A stretch of 64,000 nt of DNA from Polaromonas sp. (lineage in GTDB: Bacteria > Pseudomonadota > Gammaproteobacteria > Burkholderiales > Burkholderiaceae_C): the NCBI RefSeq assembly GCF_030680935.1, contig NZ_JAUXUP010000019.1:1-64000 (forward strand), read 5' to 3'. Below the pieces are notes generated by a model. That model did no database searches. It was not told the DNA's origin and worked only from the letters and a program-made list of their open reading frames with translations. Below, one piece after another: positions 43,900-52,379 of the stretch. The translations under genes were made by a program, and so were the position numbers. Every line of letters begins with the position of its first letter. Position 1 is the first letter of the stretch.

Positions 43900-44649
43900 T
43901 CAGATCGCCGATTCCTCGTCGGACTCGCGCGCCGTCGGTGTGGCCTTGCCACGGTCGGTGTCACCGGTTTCGACCTTGCCGTCGTCCTCGGCCTCCTCCT
44001 CGTCCTCGGGCGCAGCTGCCTGATGGGCACTGACCTTGGCGCGCAACACCATCAACATTTCAATGAACAGGTCCGGCAGTTCATAACGCAGTATCCAGGC
44101 CAGTTGCATCCAGTCGCGGTCGGCGATTTCGTCCTGCTGGACGCGCGGTTTCTCCCACGCCGAGGTCAGCAGGGCGGACTGCGACAGCATCTTGCCGTAC
44201 TCGTCGGCGGGCTCGAAACTGCCACTGCGGGCAAAACCCTCGACACGACTCCATTGATCGGAGAAATAATCGGCCAGTGCCTCGGCGCCGCCGTCGAGGT
44301 CGCCGATCGCCGTGAGGAATTCCACCGGGTCCGCATCCTCGCGGAAGATGACCGCGTTGACCATACCGCGCAAATGCGTGCGGGTCAGGTCCTTGTAGAG
44401 CTTTTCGATCACCACGGCGCGGGCAAACTGGGCGGGCGACACCAGCAGACCGACCACCGACTCGCGCGAGTTGTCGTACTCGCGGATGACGGCCAGGACG
44501 TCCTTGGGCGGCAACTGTTCCAGCACCACCATCAGCGCGGCATCACCTTCAGCGTCGGCGAGCTCCACCAGAGCCGACTCGGCACCGACGATATCGCCGG
44601 CCGCTATCAGGGTCTGGGTTCTTTCGATCAGGGCGAGGTGCGTTGTCAT
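43900..44649 (-). CDS. Unknown helical protein with acidic tail
   Basis: 249 residues, soluble. The first ~200 residues are short helical units such as LQLPPKDVLAVIREYDNSRE-like LEQLPPKDVLAVIREYDN and FLTAIGDLDGGAEALADYF, weakly resembling the helical superhelix at the N-terminus of MgtE magnesium channels; this resemblance is my reading only. The last ~45 residues are highly acidic (APEDEEEAEDDGKVETGD). I start it at MTTHLALIERTQT, where GGAAGA precedes; an ATG six codons upstream and a longer frame overlapping the previous gene are alternatives. Third gene of the J-domain cluster. Confidence 0.7.
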   Translation of the reverse strand: MTTHLALIERTQTLIAAGDIVGAESALVELADAEGDAALMVVLEQLPPKDVLAVIREYDNSRESVVGLLVSPAQFARAVVIEKLYKDLTRTHLRGMVNAVIFREDADPVEFLTAIGDLDGGAEALADYFSDQWSRVEGFARSGSFEPADEYGKMLSQSALLTSAWEKPRVQQDEIADRDWMQLAWILRYELPDLFIEMLMVLRAKVSAHQAAAPEDEEEAEDDGKVETGDTDRGKATPTARESDEESAI

Positions 44650-44683
44650 CAGGGTTTCATCTTCCATGTCAGGGGTGGCTGCA

Positions 44684-45262
44684 TCAGTCTTTCTGATCGA
44701 AGCCTTGCTGGACCAGCCAGGAGGCAGCAGCCTCCTGGCGTGCACGGACATCGCTGCCTTGCCCACCGTCTCCGTCGTCATCAAAGATCACCAGGTCATC
44801 GTCGCCGTCCTGGTCGCTGCCTTCGTCTTCGTCGTCATCCTCGTCTTCGCCGGCGACCATCATCCCGGCGGGGACCGGCAGGCCGGCCATGTATTCCAGG
44901 CCTGCAGTCAGTGTCAGGAATTTGTCCCCGCCCGGCGCCTGCAGAACGATCCTGGCCAGGTCACTGGCCCAGGGCGCCATCTCAAAGCTGCCCGCCAGGC
45001 TGCTCCATGCCGGAAAGCCAGCGCCGTCATGCGTGAGCAGATGATCCATGGCCTCCCGCCTGGTGAAATCAAAACCCTGGTGAAACACCACCGCCACCAT
45101 CTCGGGACTGAGCTCCATCATCTGGACCAAAAAACCGATTTCCTGGCGTTTGCCGGCCAGACGCTGGCGCAAGACGTCGCGCCCCTCGGTGTCGAAGCGC
45201 AGGTCGTCCATTTCGGACTGGTAAGCCGAGCGCAGGTCGAGGAAATAGGGGGAGATGCTCAT
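44684..45262 (-). CDS. Unknown protein with acidic C-terminal region
   Basis: 192 residues. No known domain. Residues 1-130 look globular and helical (MSISPYFLDLRSAYQSEMDD, IGFLVQMMELSPEMVAVVFHQGFDF); residues ~138-170 are almost only Asp, Glu, Gly (EDEDDDEDEGSDQDGDDD), and the end returns to a helix (ARQEAAASWLVQQGFDQKD). The acidic tract, shared in style with the next gene product, could mediate interactions with basic partners. Second gene of the J-domain cluster, 43 bp after it. Confidence 0.7.
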   Translation of the reverse strand: MSISPYFLDLRSAYQSEMDDLRFDTEGRDVLRQRLAGKRQEIGFLVQMMELSPEMVAVVFHQGFDFTRREAMDHLLTHDGAGFPAWSSLAGSFEMAPWASDLARIVLQAPGGDKFLTLTAGLEYMAGLPVPAGMMVAGEDEDDDEDEGSDQDGDDDLVIFDDDGDGGQGSDVRARQEAAASWLVQQGFDQKD

Positions 45263-45305
45263 GCTGCAGGTTTTTTCATGTGATGGGTCATGGTGCCGGC
45301 CGGTA

Positions 45306-45581
45306 TCACAGCAGCGGGTTTAAATAGCTCTTCCAGATCTCGGTTGCGGTGGCAAGCGGACTGTCGAGCAGGTTGCGACGGCGGTTGTCGTCGTAGACCT
45401 GGCGTTTTTCCGCGTCCGACAGCACTTCATACGCTTCCTGCACCGCCCGAAAACGCGCCGGCGCCTGGGGATCGGCATTTTTGTCGGGGTGCCAGAACGA
45501 CGCCTTCTGGCGAAAGGCCTTCTTGATGTCAGCCAGCGTTGCAGCGCTGTCCAACCCAAGGGCGGTGTAGTGATCGGTCAT
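45306..45581 (-). CDS. Small J-domain (DnaJ-like) co-chaperone
   Basis: 91 residues, essentially a J-domain alone: MTDHYTALGLDSAATLADIKKAFRQ, with the HPD motif in SFWHPDKNADPQA that stimulates Hsp70 ATPase, and the closing helix AYEVLSDAEKRQVYDDNRR. It lacks the Gly/Phe, zinc and substrate domains of DnaJ, so it should be a specialised adaptor for DnaK. The ~25 residues after the J-domain (LLDSPLATATEIWKSYLNPLL) may bind the client. It leads a four-gene run with three unknown proteins. Start at ATG; longer frames have no family match. Confidence 0.88.
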   Translation of the reverse strand: MTDHYTALGLDSAATLADIKKAFRQKASFWHPDKNADPQAPARFRAVQEAYEVLSDAEKRQVYDDNRRRNLLDSPLATATEIWKSYLNPLL

Positions 45582-45786
45582 GCGCGGGTGGTGTTGTCCT
45601 GGACCGCAAGCAAGCAAGGTAATGCCACGGCGTGTTAAAGGGCTCACCCGGCTGAGGAAACGCGCAGGCGCGCCGCGAGGCGACCAAGGATTATGCACGC
45701 CCGGCCCTTTTCAGGGCGGCAGGCTGGCCAATGCCCTTATGCCGGACTGACCGGCTACCGAAGCGGGTTCTGGCTGGCCAGCGGCT

Positions 45787-46470
45787 TCATGCCCATTCCG
45801 ACAGCCGTCCCTCGACCAGCCGGAAACGCCGACCGCAACGCGCCGCCAGGGTTTCGTCGTGGGTCACCATCACAAAGGCCGTGCCGTGATCCCGGGCGAG
45901 TTGCAGCATCAGTTCAAAGACGCCGTCGGCGGTGGTCCGGTCCAGGTTGCCGGTGGGTTCATCGGCCAGCACGCAGGCCGGACGTGTGACCAGCGCGCGG
46001 GCAATGGCCACACGCTGGCGTTCACCGCCCGACAGCTCGGCAGGGCGATGGTGGATGCGGTCTTTCAGGCCCACGCTGGCCAGCATGGCAGTGGCGGTCT
46101 GTGCCGCCTTGTCGCGGTCCTGGCGCCGTATCCAAAGCGGCATCGCCACGTTGTCGAGCGCGCTGAACTCTGGCAGCAGGTGGTGGAACTGGTAGACAAA
46201 GCCCAGGTGCTGGTTACGCAAATCGCCCTGTTCGGCCGCCGACAGTGACGACATCTGTTGCCCCTTGAGTTCGACACTCCCGCTGGTCGGTGCGTCCAGC
46301 CCGCCCATCAGGTGCAGCAAGGTGCTTTTGCCGGAGCCTGAGGCGCCGACGATGGCCAGCGTTTCGCCGGCCATCACCTGCAGGTCCACGCCGTGCAACA
46401 CAGTCAGGTCAATCGGGCCTTCGTGGAAGCGTTTGGTCAGGCCTTGCGCTTTTAAAACTACATCACTCAT
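45787..46470 (-). CDS. lolD: Lipoprotein-releasing ABC transporter ATP-binding protein
   Basis: 227-residue ABC ATPase driving release of outer-membrane lipoproteins from the inner membrane. Walker [22 protein letters not shown], signature [15 protein letters not shown], Walker [15 protein letters not shown]. It starts 20 bp after the lolC stop and uses the ATG at [13 protein letters not shown] rather than an upstream GTG. Confidence 0.95.
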   Translation of the reverse strand: MSDVVLKAQGLTKRFHEGPIDLTVLHGVDLQVMAGETLAIVGASGSGKSTLLHLMGGLDAPTSGSVELKGQQMSSLSAAEQGDLRNQHLGFVYQFHHLLPEFSALDNVAMPLWIRRQDRDKAAQTATAMLASVGLKDRIHHRPAELSGGERQRVAIARALVTRPACVLADEPTGNLDRTTADGVFELMLQLARDHGTAFVMVTHDETLAARCGRRFRLVEGRLSEWA

Positions 46471-46490
46471 ACGCGCACCCACAAATTCTT

Positions 46491-47747
46491 TTATTCATAT
46501 CTCAAAGCCTCTGCGGGGTTCACGCGGCTGGCGCGCCAGCTCGGATAAATGGTCGCCAGAAATGCCAGCACCAGCGCAATCACCGCAATCGGCATGATGT
46601 CGGCGTACTGGGGGTCACTCGGCATGCGGCTGATCAGGTAGATGTCTTTGGGTAAAAAATTGGCGTTCAGCAGGCGCTCCAGGGCGGGTACCAGCACGTC
46701 GATGTTCAGCGCGATCACCAGGCCCAGCAGCAGGCCCGAGAAGGTACCGATGACACCCACCATGGCGCCCTGCACCATGAACACGCCCATGATGCTTTTC
46801 GGGCTGGCGCCCAGGGTGCGCAAGATCGCGATGTCGGCGCGTTTGTCGGTCACCGTCATCACCAGCGTGCTGACCAGGTTGAAGGCGGCCACCGCAACAA
46901 TCAGCGTCAGGATGATGAACATCATGCGTTTTTCAAGCTGCACGGCGGCAAACCATGTCTTGTTTTGCCGCGTCCAGTCACGTATCAACAAATCGCCGCT
47001 GAGGCTGCGCGACAGTTCTGCCGCCACCTCGCGCGCCTGGTGCAAGTCCTTGAGTTTGATGCGGATGCCAGTCGGGCCCTCCAGCCTGAAAATTTTTGCA
47101 GCATCGTCCTGGTGCAGCATCACCAGCGCCGAGTCGTACTCAAAGTGGCCGGAATCAAAAGTGCCGACCACCGTCATCTGTTTCAGGCGCGGCACCACAC
47201 CGGCGGGCGTGACCTGCCCGCTGGGGGCAATCAGTGTCACCAGATCTCCCTCACGCACGCCCAGCGCGCGTGCCAGCTCGCCACCCAGCACCACGCCAAA
47301 GCCGCCAGGCACCAACTTTGGCAAGGCGGTGTCCTTCAGGTCCACCGCGAGGTCGGTGACCTGCCCCTCCAGCGCCGGGTCTATGCCGCGCACGATGGTG
47401 CCCTTCATGTCTTCGCCGCGCGCCAGCAGGGCCTGGGCCGCAATAAAACTGGCGGCGCCCAGCACATTCGGGTTTTGCTTGATCTCGGCCAGGGTTTTGG
47501 CCACATCGGGCAGGGCCGCGCCATTAGGCGCAAACACCTCGATGTGCGAGATCACGCCCAGCATGCGGTCGCGCACTTCCTTCTGGAAGCCGTTCATGAC
47601 GCTGAGCACAATGATCAGCGCCGCCACGCCCAGCGCGATGCCCAGCATGGAAACGCCGGAGATGAAGGAAATAAAACCGTTGCGCCGCGTGGCGCGGCCG
47701 GCGCGGGTGTAGCGCCAGCCCAAAATCAGTTCGTAGGGAATTTGCAT
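46491..47747 (-). CDS. lolC: Lipoprotein-releasing ABC transporter permease LolC/LolE family
   Basis: 418 residues with one N-terminal and three C-terminal membrane segments and a large periplasmic domain. N-terminus [30 protein letters not shown] and [25 protein letters not shown] are characteristic. Only one permease gene is present beside lolD, so it may form a homodimer, as LolF does in some gammaproteobacteria, unless lolE is elsewhere. A longer upstream frame exists but lacks similarity; the ATG at the hydrophobic start is chosen. Divergent from the PGM-like gene. Confidence 0.92.
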   Translation of the reverse strand: MQIPYELILGWRYTRAGRATRRNGFISFISGVSMLGIALGVAALIIVLSVMNGFQKEVRDRMLGVISHIEVFAPNGAALPDVAKTLAEIKQNPNVLGAASFIAAQALLARGEDMKGTIVRGIDPALEGQVTDLAVDLKDTALPKLVPGGFGVVLGGELARALGVREGDLVTLIAPSGQVTPAGVVPRLKQMTVVGTFDSGHFEYDSALVMLHQDDAAKIFRLEGPTGIRIKLKDLHQAREVAAELSRSLSGDLLIRDWTRQNKTWFAAVQLEKRMMFIILTLIVAVAAFNLVSTLVMTVTDKRADIAILRTLGASPKSIMGVFMVQGAMVGVIGTFSGLLLGLVIALNIDVLVPALERLLNANFLPKDIYLISRMPSDPQYADIMPIAVIALVLAFLATIYPSWRASRVNPAEALRYE

Positions 47748-47780
47748 GGCGCCAATTGTGGCATCCCGGACAATAGGGCC

Positions 47781-48749
47781 ATGCCTGTGACGCCGCCCCC
47801 GATCTGCCACCACCTGGTGCTGCCTTTTGCCGCCTGTTCGGCCGCCGACTGGCTGCCCGCCATGAAAGCCCTGCCGCCTGCGGCCTTTCGCAACTTCAAC
47901 CAGTTGCTGCAGGGCATGAAGCCGATCCATACCGACAACGGGGATGAGCGCTCGCTGTCGCCACCCCACGAGCGGGTACTGGCCCGTGCGCTGAACCTGC
48001 CGATGACAGATGGGCTGATACCCTGGGCCGCCTGGCAACTACTGAAAAACGGTGGCACCCCCGGCGAAGGGGCCTGGGCGCTCATCACCCCCTGCCACTG
48101 GGCCATGGGCCGGGACCACGCCACCCTGACCGACCCGGCTGCGCTGGGTTTGCAGGAACAAGACTCACGCGCCCTGCTGGTCGCGATGCAACCCTACTTT
48201 GCGACCGAGGGCATCACCCTGCACTACGCAGAGCCAACACGCTGGCTGGCCGAGGGCGAACTTTTCAGGATGCTGCCCAGCGCCTCACTGGACCGCGTGC
48301 TGGGCCGCAATGTGGAGCCCTGGATGCCCGCCACCCGACAGATCCGCCTGCTGCAGAACGAGATGCAGATGCTGCTTTATACCCATGCGGTCAACGATGC
48401 ACGCGCAGCGAGAAAGCAGGCCGGCATCAACTCTTTCTGGATCAGTGGCACGGGTGCCCTGCCCGACACCTTTCTGCCGCAGTCGCAACCCGAAGCCACG
48501 CTTGCGCAAGACCTGGCACAGGCGGTCTTTTATGACGATTGGCCGCTCTACACGCAAGCCTGGTCCGCGCTGGACGCAGGCGAAGGCGCACGCCTGCTGG
48601 CGCTACAGCAAGGTGGTGACACGGTCCGCCTGAGCCTGTGCGGCGAGCGCAACGCCTTGAGCTTTGAATCGACCCACACTGGCCTTTGGGCCAAAGTCAG
48701 GAATCTTTTTGGCCACCAGCCCTTTGTTGGTGTGCTTGAGCAGCTATGA
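47781..48749 (+). CDS. Conserved phosphoglycerate mutase-like protein, linked to recJ
   Basis: 322 residues, cytosolic. The block DERSLSPPHERVLARALNLP and DGLIPWAAWQL is typical of a betaproteobacterial family often annotated as phosphoglycerate mutase or alkaline-phosphatase fold, although I see no complete metal-binding set; CHWAMGRDHATLTDP could be part of one. It overlaps recJ by four bases (ATGA), so the two are translationally coupled. True activity uncertain. Confidence 0.75.
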   Translation: MPVTPPPICHHLVLPFAACSAADWLPAMKALPPAAFRNFNQLLQGMKPIHTDNGDERSLSPPHERVLARALNLPMTDGLIPWAAWQLLKNGGTPGEGAWALITPCHWAMGRDHATLTDPAALGLQEQDSRALLVAMQPYFATEGITLHYAEPTRWLAEGELFRMLPSASLDRVLGRNVEPWMPATRQIRLLQNEMQMLLYTHAVNDARAARKQAGINSFWISGTGALPDTFLPQSQPEATLAQDLAQAVFYDDWPLYTQAWSALDAGEGARLLALQQGGDTVRLSLCGERNALSFESTHTGLWAKVRNLFGHQPFVGVLEQL

Positions 48750-50470
48750 AAATAATAGTACGTGAAGTACCCCCGCGCAGTGTCTGGGTACTGGAGCAGG
48801 CCGGTATTCACCCCCTGCTGGCCCAGCTTTATGCCGCGCGCGGTGTGGTGTCGGCCAACGAACTGGACGCTGACCTGGGCAAATTGTTACCCCCTGCGTC
48901 CATGAAAGGTACGGCAGAGGCGGCGGTGCTGCTGGCCGACGCGATGGCCGCACACAAGAAAATCTGCGTGGTGGCCGACTACGACTGCGACGGCGCCACC
49001 GCCTGCGCCGTAGCGCTGCGCGGCCTGCGTCTGCTGGGCGCCACACACGTCAGCTACATCGTGCCCGATCGGGTCGTCGATGGTTATGGCCTGACGGCAC
49101 CGATCGCCGAACGGGTCAAGGCGACGGGCGCCGATCTGTTGGTCACGGTGGACAACGGGATTGCCAGCATGGACGGGGTGGCGCGTGCACGTGTGCTGGG
49201 CATGCAGGTTCTGGTGACCGACCACCACCTGCCTGCGCTGATAGACGGCCACATCGTGTTGCCCGACGCAGAAGTGATCGTCAATCCGAACCAGCCTGGA
49301 TGCAGCTTTGAGAGTAAATCCATTGCCGGCGTGGGCGTGATGTTTTATGTGCTGCTGGCATTGCGCGCCGAACTGCGCCAGCGCGGTGTGTTTGATGCGG
49401 TCACCCAGCCCAAGCTGGATTCCCTGCTGCCGCTGGTGGCCCTCGGCACGGTCGCCGACGTGGTCAGGCTCGATGCCAACAACCGCCGACTGGTGGCACA
49501 GGGCCTCAAACGCATACGCAGAGGCGCCCTGCCAGCCGGGGTGGCGGCCCTGTTCACCGCCGCAGGACGTGTGGCGGCCATGGCCACCAGCTTTGACTTT
49601 GGTTTTGCCCTGGGCCCGCGTATCAATGCCGCTGGCCGGCTCAGCGACATGACGCTGGGCATCGAATGCCTGCTGACCGACGACCCCGCCCGCGCCGACG
49701 AGCTCGCCAAAACGCTGGACGGTATCAACCGTGAGCGCCGCGCGATAGAGGCCGACATGCGCGAGCAGGCGCAGTACGCGGCCGACGCCATGATCGACAT
49801 GGACGATGAGCCGCCGCCGGCGATCGCCATTTTCGATCCGGACTTTCACGAAGGCGTGGTTGGCATCGTCGCCTCTCGCATCAAGGACAAGCTGCACCGC
49901 CCGACCTTTGTGTTTGCCGCCAGCCAGGCGCCGGGCAAGGAGCACGAGCTCAAGGGCTCGGGTCGGTCCATCCCTGGCTTTCACCTGCGCGACGCGCTGG
50001 ACCTGGTGGCCAAGCGCCACCCCGGCGTATTGCTGCGTTTTGGCGGCCACGCCATGGCAGCGGGCTGCACGATTGCCGAAGAGCACTTTGAAGTGTTTGA
50101 ACAGGCACTGCAGCAGGTGGCGCATGAATGGCTGGACGCTGCTACCCTGCTGCGCCGCCTCGATACCGACGGACCGCTGGCACCGCAGTACCGCCGCGCT
50201 GACCTGGTGGACACGCTGCACAAGGAAGTCTGGGGCCAGGGTTTTGCAGCCCCCACCTTCAGCGAAGAGGTCGAAGTGGTGTCGCAGCGCCTGGTTGGCG
50301 ACAAACACCTGGCCCTCAAGCTCAAACACCAGGGCCAGCCGGTAGATGGCATCTGGTTTGGTCACACCGAGTCTTTGCCGGCGCGCGTCAAGCTGGCTTT
50401 CCGGCTGGATGCCGATGAATGGCAGGGTGTGAAGCGGGTGCGTTTTCTGGTGGAAGCGGCCGAGCTGTAG
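48746..50470 (+). CDS. recJ: Single-stranded-DNA-specific exonuclease RecJ
   Basis: 574 residues, close to the E. coli length. DHH-family motifs: VVADYDCDGATACA (motif I), VTVDNGIAS (II), LVTDHHLPA (III, DHH), VALGTVADVV (IV) and, in DHHA1, RFGGHAMAAGCTI (GGHxxAAG). It degrades ssDNA 5'-3' in recombination and mismatch/base-excision repair. The start codon overlaps the preceding stop. Confidence 0.97.
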   Translation: MKIIVREVPPRSVWVLEQAGIHPLLAQLYAARGVVSANELDADLGKLLPPASMKGTAEAAVLLADAMAAHKKICVVADYDCDGATACAVALRGLRLLGATHVSYIVPDRVVDGYGLTAPIAERVKATGADLLVTVDNGIASMDGVARARVLGMQVLVTDHHLPALIDGHIVLPDAEVIVNPNQPGCSFESKSIAGVGVMFYVLLALRAELRQRGVFDAVTQPKLDSLLPLVALGTVADVVRLDANNRRLVAQGLKRIRRGALPAGVAALFTAAGRVAAMATSFDFGFALGPRINAAGRLSDMTLGIECLLTDDPARADELAKTLDGINRERRAIEADMREQAQYAADAMIDMDDEPPPAIAIFDPDFHEGVVGIVASRIKDKLHRPTFVFAASQAPGKEHELKGSGRSIPGFHLRDALDLVAKRHPGVLLRFGGHAMAAGCTIAEEHFEVFEQALQQVAHEWLDAATLLRRLDTDGPLAPQYRRADLVDTLHKEVWGQGFAAPTFSEEVEVVSQRLVGDKHLALKLKHQGQPVDGIWFGHTESLPARVKLAFRLDADEWQGVKRVRFLVEAAEL

Positions 50471-50585
50471 TGCTTGTCTGACTGCGCGCGGGTGACGCTG
50501 CCTACAGCCAGTCGCCATGGCCCCGGTCATGCTCTGTTTCACAAGGCGCACCCGTCGGCGCGCCACTGCAACTCAAAAGGACAGC

Positions 50586-50660
50586 ATGAACACCATCATT
50601 TACATCGTCGGCCTTGTCGTGATCATCGGCTTCATCCTGTCGTATTTCGGCTTTCGCTGA
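50586..50660 (+). CDS. 24-residue single-span membrane protein
   Basis: MNTIIYIVGLVVIIGFILSY plus FGFR. AAAAGGA four bases before the ATG is a strong ribosome-binding site. Almost the entire product is one hydrophobic helix, ending in a basic residue. Very small proteins of this pattern recur in proteobacteria as I recall; their function is unknown. A repeat copy starts 22 bp after the stop. Confidence 0.7.
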   Translation: MNTIIYIVGLVVIIGFILSYFGFR

Positions 50661-50681
50661 GATAGGGCGGAGCAGTCAGAC

Positions 50682-50730
50682 GCTATGCAATTGATAGCTG
50701 CCTACACAAGCTCCATAAGGGCTGAGGGCC
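50682..50730 (+). repeat. 49-bp dispersed element, copy 8 (intergenic)
   Basis: GCTATGCAATTGATAGCTG, then CCTACACAAGCTCCATAAGGGCTGAGGGCC, followed by TGAAAGCC. Located between the 24-residue ORF and the convergent GST gene. Confidence 0.8.
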
Positions 50731-50745
50731 TGAAAGCCTTGAAGC

Positions 50746-51417
50746 TCAAGCCAGCAGGGTGTATTCACCGCCACGCTCCAGCGCGCGCGCATAGGCCGGG
50801 CGTGCATGGATACGCTCCAGATAATTCATCAGGCGCGGCCGGCTTTTGTTGAGGCCGCCACGCGCGGCTGCGGCCTCGATTGCAAAACTCAGCTGGATGT
50901 CCGCACCGCTGAATTCATCACCGACAAACCACGCGCCCTTGCCCAGCTCGGCCTCCAGGTAGTCCAGGTGCTGGCGGATCTGCGGCTCGATAAAACTGCT
51001 TTTGGCCTTGCCGCTGATGGCCTTCGCAATCGGTTTGACAAAAAACGGCATGGGCGCTGTTTCGATTTTGTCGAACACCAGCTTGAGCAGCAACGGCGAC
51101 ATGGCCGAGCCCTCGGCGTAATGCAGCCAGTAGGTGTAACGCAGCTTTTCCGGCGTGCCCGCCGCAGGGCTCAGGCGCCCCGCACCATAACGCTCAATCA
51201 GGTAATCAATGATGGCGCCCGATTCGGCCAGCGTCAGCTCACCGTCGGTGATCACCGGCGATTTTCCCAGCGGATGCACCTTGCGCAGCGAAGGCGGCGC
51301 CAGCATGGTTTTGGCATCGCGCTCGTAACGCTTGATCTCATAGGGCACCCCCAGTTCTTCCAGCAACCAGAGGATGCGTTGCGAGCGGGAGTGGTTGAGG
51401 TGGTGAACAGTGATCAT
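50746..51417 (-). CDS. Glutathione S-transferase family protein
   Basis: 223 residues. Thioredoxin-like N-domain MITVHHLNHSRSQRILWLLEELGVPYE with Ser/Arg at the active-site loop, then GKSPVITDGELTLAESGAIIDYL (the cis-Pro and ES glutathione-binding motif) and an all-helical C-domain with FVGDEFSGADIQLSFAIE. Probable detoxification or reductive enzyme; substrate unknown. An ATG 11 codons upstream is in frame, but the fold starts at MITVHH. Confidence 0.92.
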   Translation of the reverse strand: MITVHHLNHSRSQRILWLLEELGVPYEIKRYERDAKTMLAPPSLRKVHPLGKSPVITDGELTLAESGAIIDYLIERYGAGRLSPAAGTPEKLRYTYWLHYAEGSAMSPLLLKLVFDKIETAPMPFFVKPIAKAISGKAKSSFIEPQIRQHLDYLEAELGKGAWFVGDEFSGADIQLSFAIEAAAARGGLNKSRPRLMNYLERIHARPAYARALERGGEYTLLA

Positions 51418-51518
51418 GCCAAGGCCCAGAAATGCAAGTGAAACCGCCATGGTAGGCGATTGGCAAGGCCAAGGGGCGGGCGGCGGCAGGGGCGGGGCTT
51501 CAAGCCTAAAATGAGCCA

Positions 51519-52379
51519 GTGACAGCCAAAAACATACTGAACGCCGACCTGCATTGCCACTCCGTCGTGTCAGACGGCACCCTGACCCCCGAGGCGCTGG
51601 CCGAACGCGCCAAAACCAATGGCGTCGAACTCTGGGCCCTGACCGACCACGATGAAATTGGCGGGCAGCACCGGGCGGCCGCCGCGGCCAGGGCGCAAGG
51701 CCTGCGCTACCTGACCGGTACCGAAATATCGGTGACCTTTGCCAACGAAACTGTGCACATTGTTGGCTTGGGTTTTGACCCGGACGACACCGCCATGCTG
51801 AACGGCCTGCACACCACCCGGGGCGGCCGCGAACAACGCGCGATGGAAATGTCGGACGGCCTGGCCAAAGTCGGCATACAGGGTGCGTATGAAGGCGCAC
51901 TCAAGTTTGTCGGCAACCCGGAGCTGATCTCGCGCACGCACTTTGCCCGCTTTCTGGTGGAGACCGGTGTCTGCAAGGAAACCTCCGAGGTGTTTCGCAA
52001 ATACCTGACCGAAGGCAAGCCTGGCTATGTGCCGCACCGCTGGGCCAGCCTGCGTGATGCGGTGAACTGGATCACCAGCGCCAAAGGCGTGGCGGTCATC
52101 GCCCATCCGGGGCGCTATAAATTCACCGCCAATGAAGAATACGCGCTGTTCACCGAATTCAAGTCGCATGGCGGCCAGGCTGTGGAGGTGGTGACCGGCA
52201 GCCACACCGTGCAGGAGTATGTGAAGTACGCCGAAACCGCCAAAGAGTTCGGCCTGGCGGCGTCGCGCGGCAGCGACTTCCACAGCCCCGATGAAAGCCA
52301 TACCGACCTGGGCTCCCTGCCCTTTTTACCTGGCGGTCTGATACCCGTCTGGGAGCTGCTGGAAGACCGTATTCAGTGA
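51519..52379 (+). CDS. PHP-domain phosphoesterase (3',5'-nucleoside bisphosphate phosphatase / RNase AM type)
   Basis: 286 residues. Metal-binding PHP motifs NADLHCHSVVSDGTLTPEAL, WALTDHDEIGG, GTEISVTF, VAVIAHPGRYK and ASRGSDFHSPDE. The family includes the YciV/RNase AM enzyme and the 3',5'-nucleotidase that turns pAp into AMP. GTG start in MTAKNILNADLH. The stop overlaps the start of the next transporter gene. In many betaproteobacteria this gene sits with a YciO/Sua5 gene, as here. Confidence 0.9.
   Translation: MTAKNILNADLHCHSVVSDGTLTPEALAERAKTNGVELWALTDHDEIGGQHRAAAAARAQGLRYLTGTEISVTFANETVHIVGLGFDPDDTAMLNGLHTTRGGREQRAMEMSDGLAKVGIQGAYEGALKFVGNPELISRTHFARFLVETGVCKETSEVFRKYLTEGKPGYVPHRWASLRDAVNWITSAKGVAVIAHPGRYKFTANEEYALFTEFKSHGGQAVEVVTGSHTVQEYVKYAETAKEFGLAASRGSDFHSPDESHTDLGSLPFLPGGLIPVWELLEDRIQ

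Noticed and set aside
48743-48765. AGCTATGAAAATAATAGTACG at the recJ start
   Set aside because: Similar by chance; the encoded MKIIVREVPPR is the normal RecJ start and no 3' half follows.
48887-50566. 559-codon open frame antisense to recJ
   Set aside because: Shadow of RecJ with His/Gln/Arg-rich nonsense composition.
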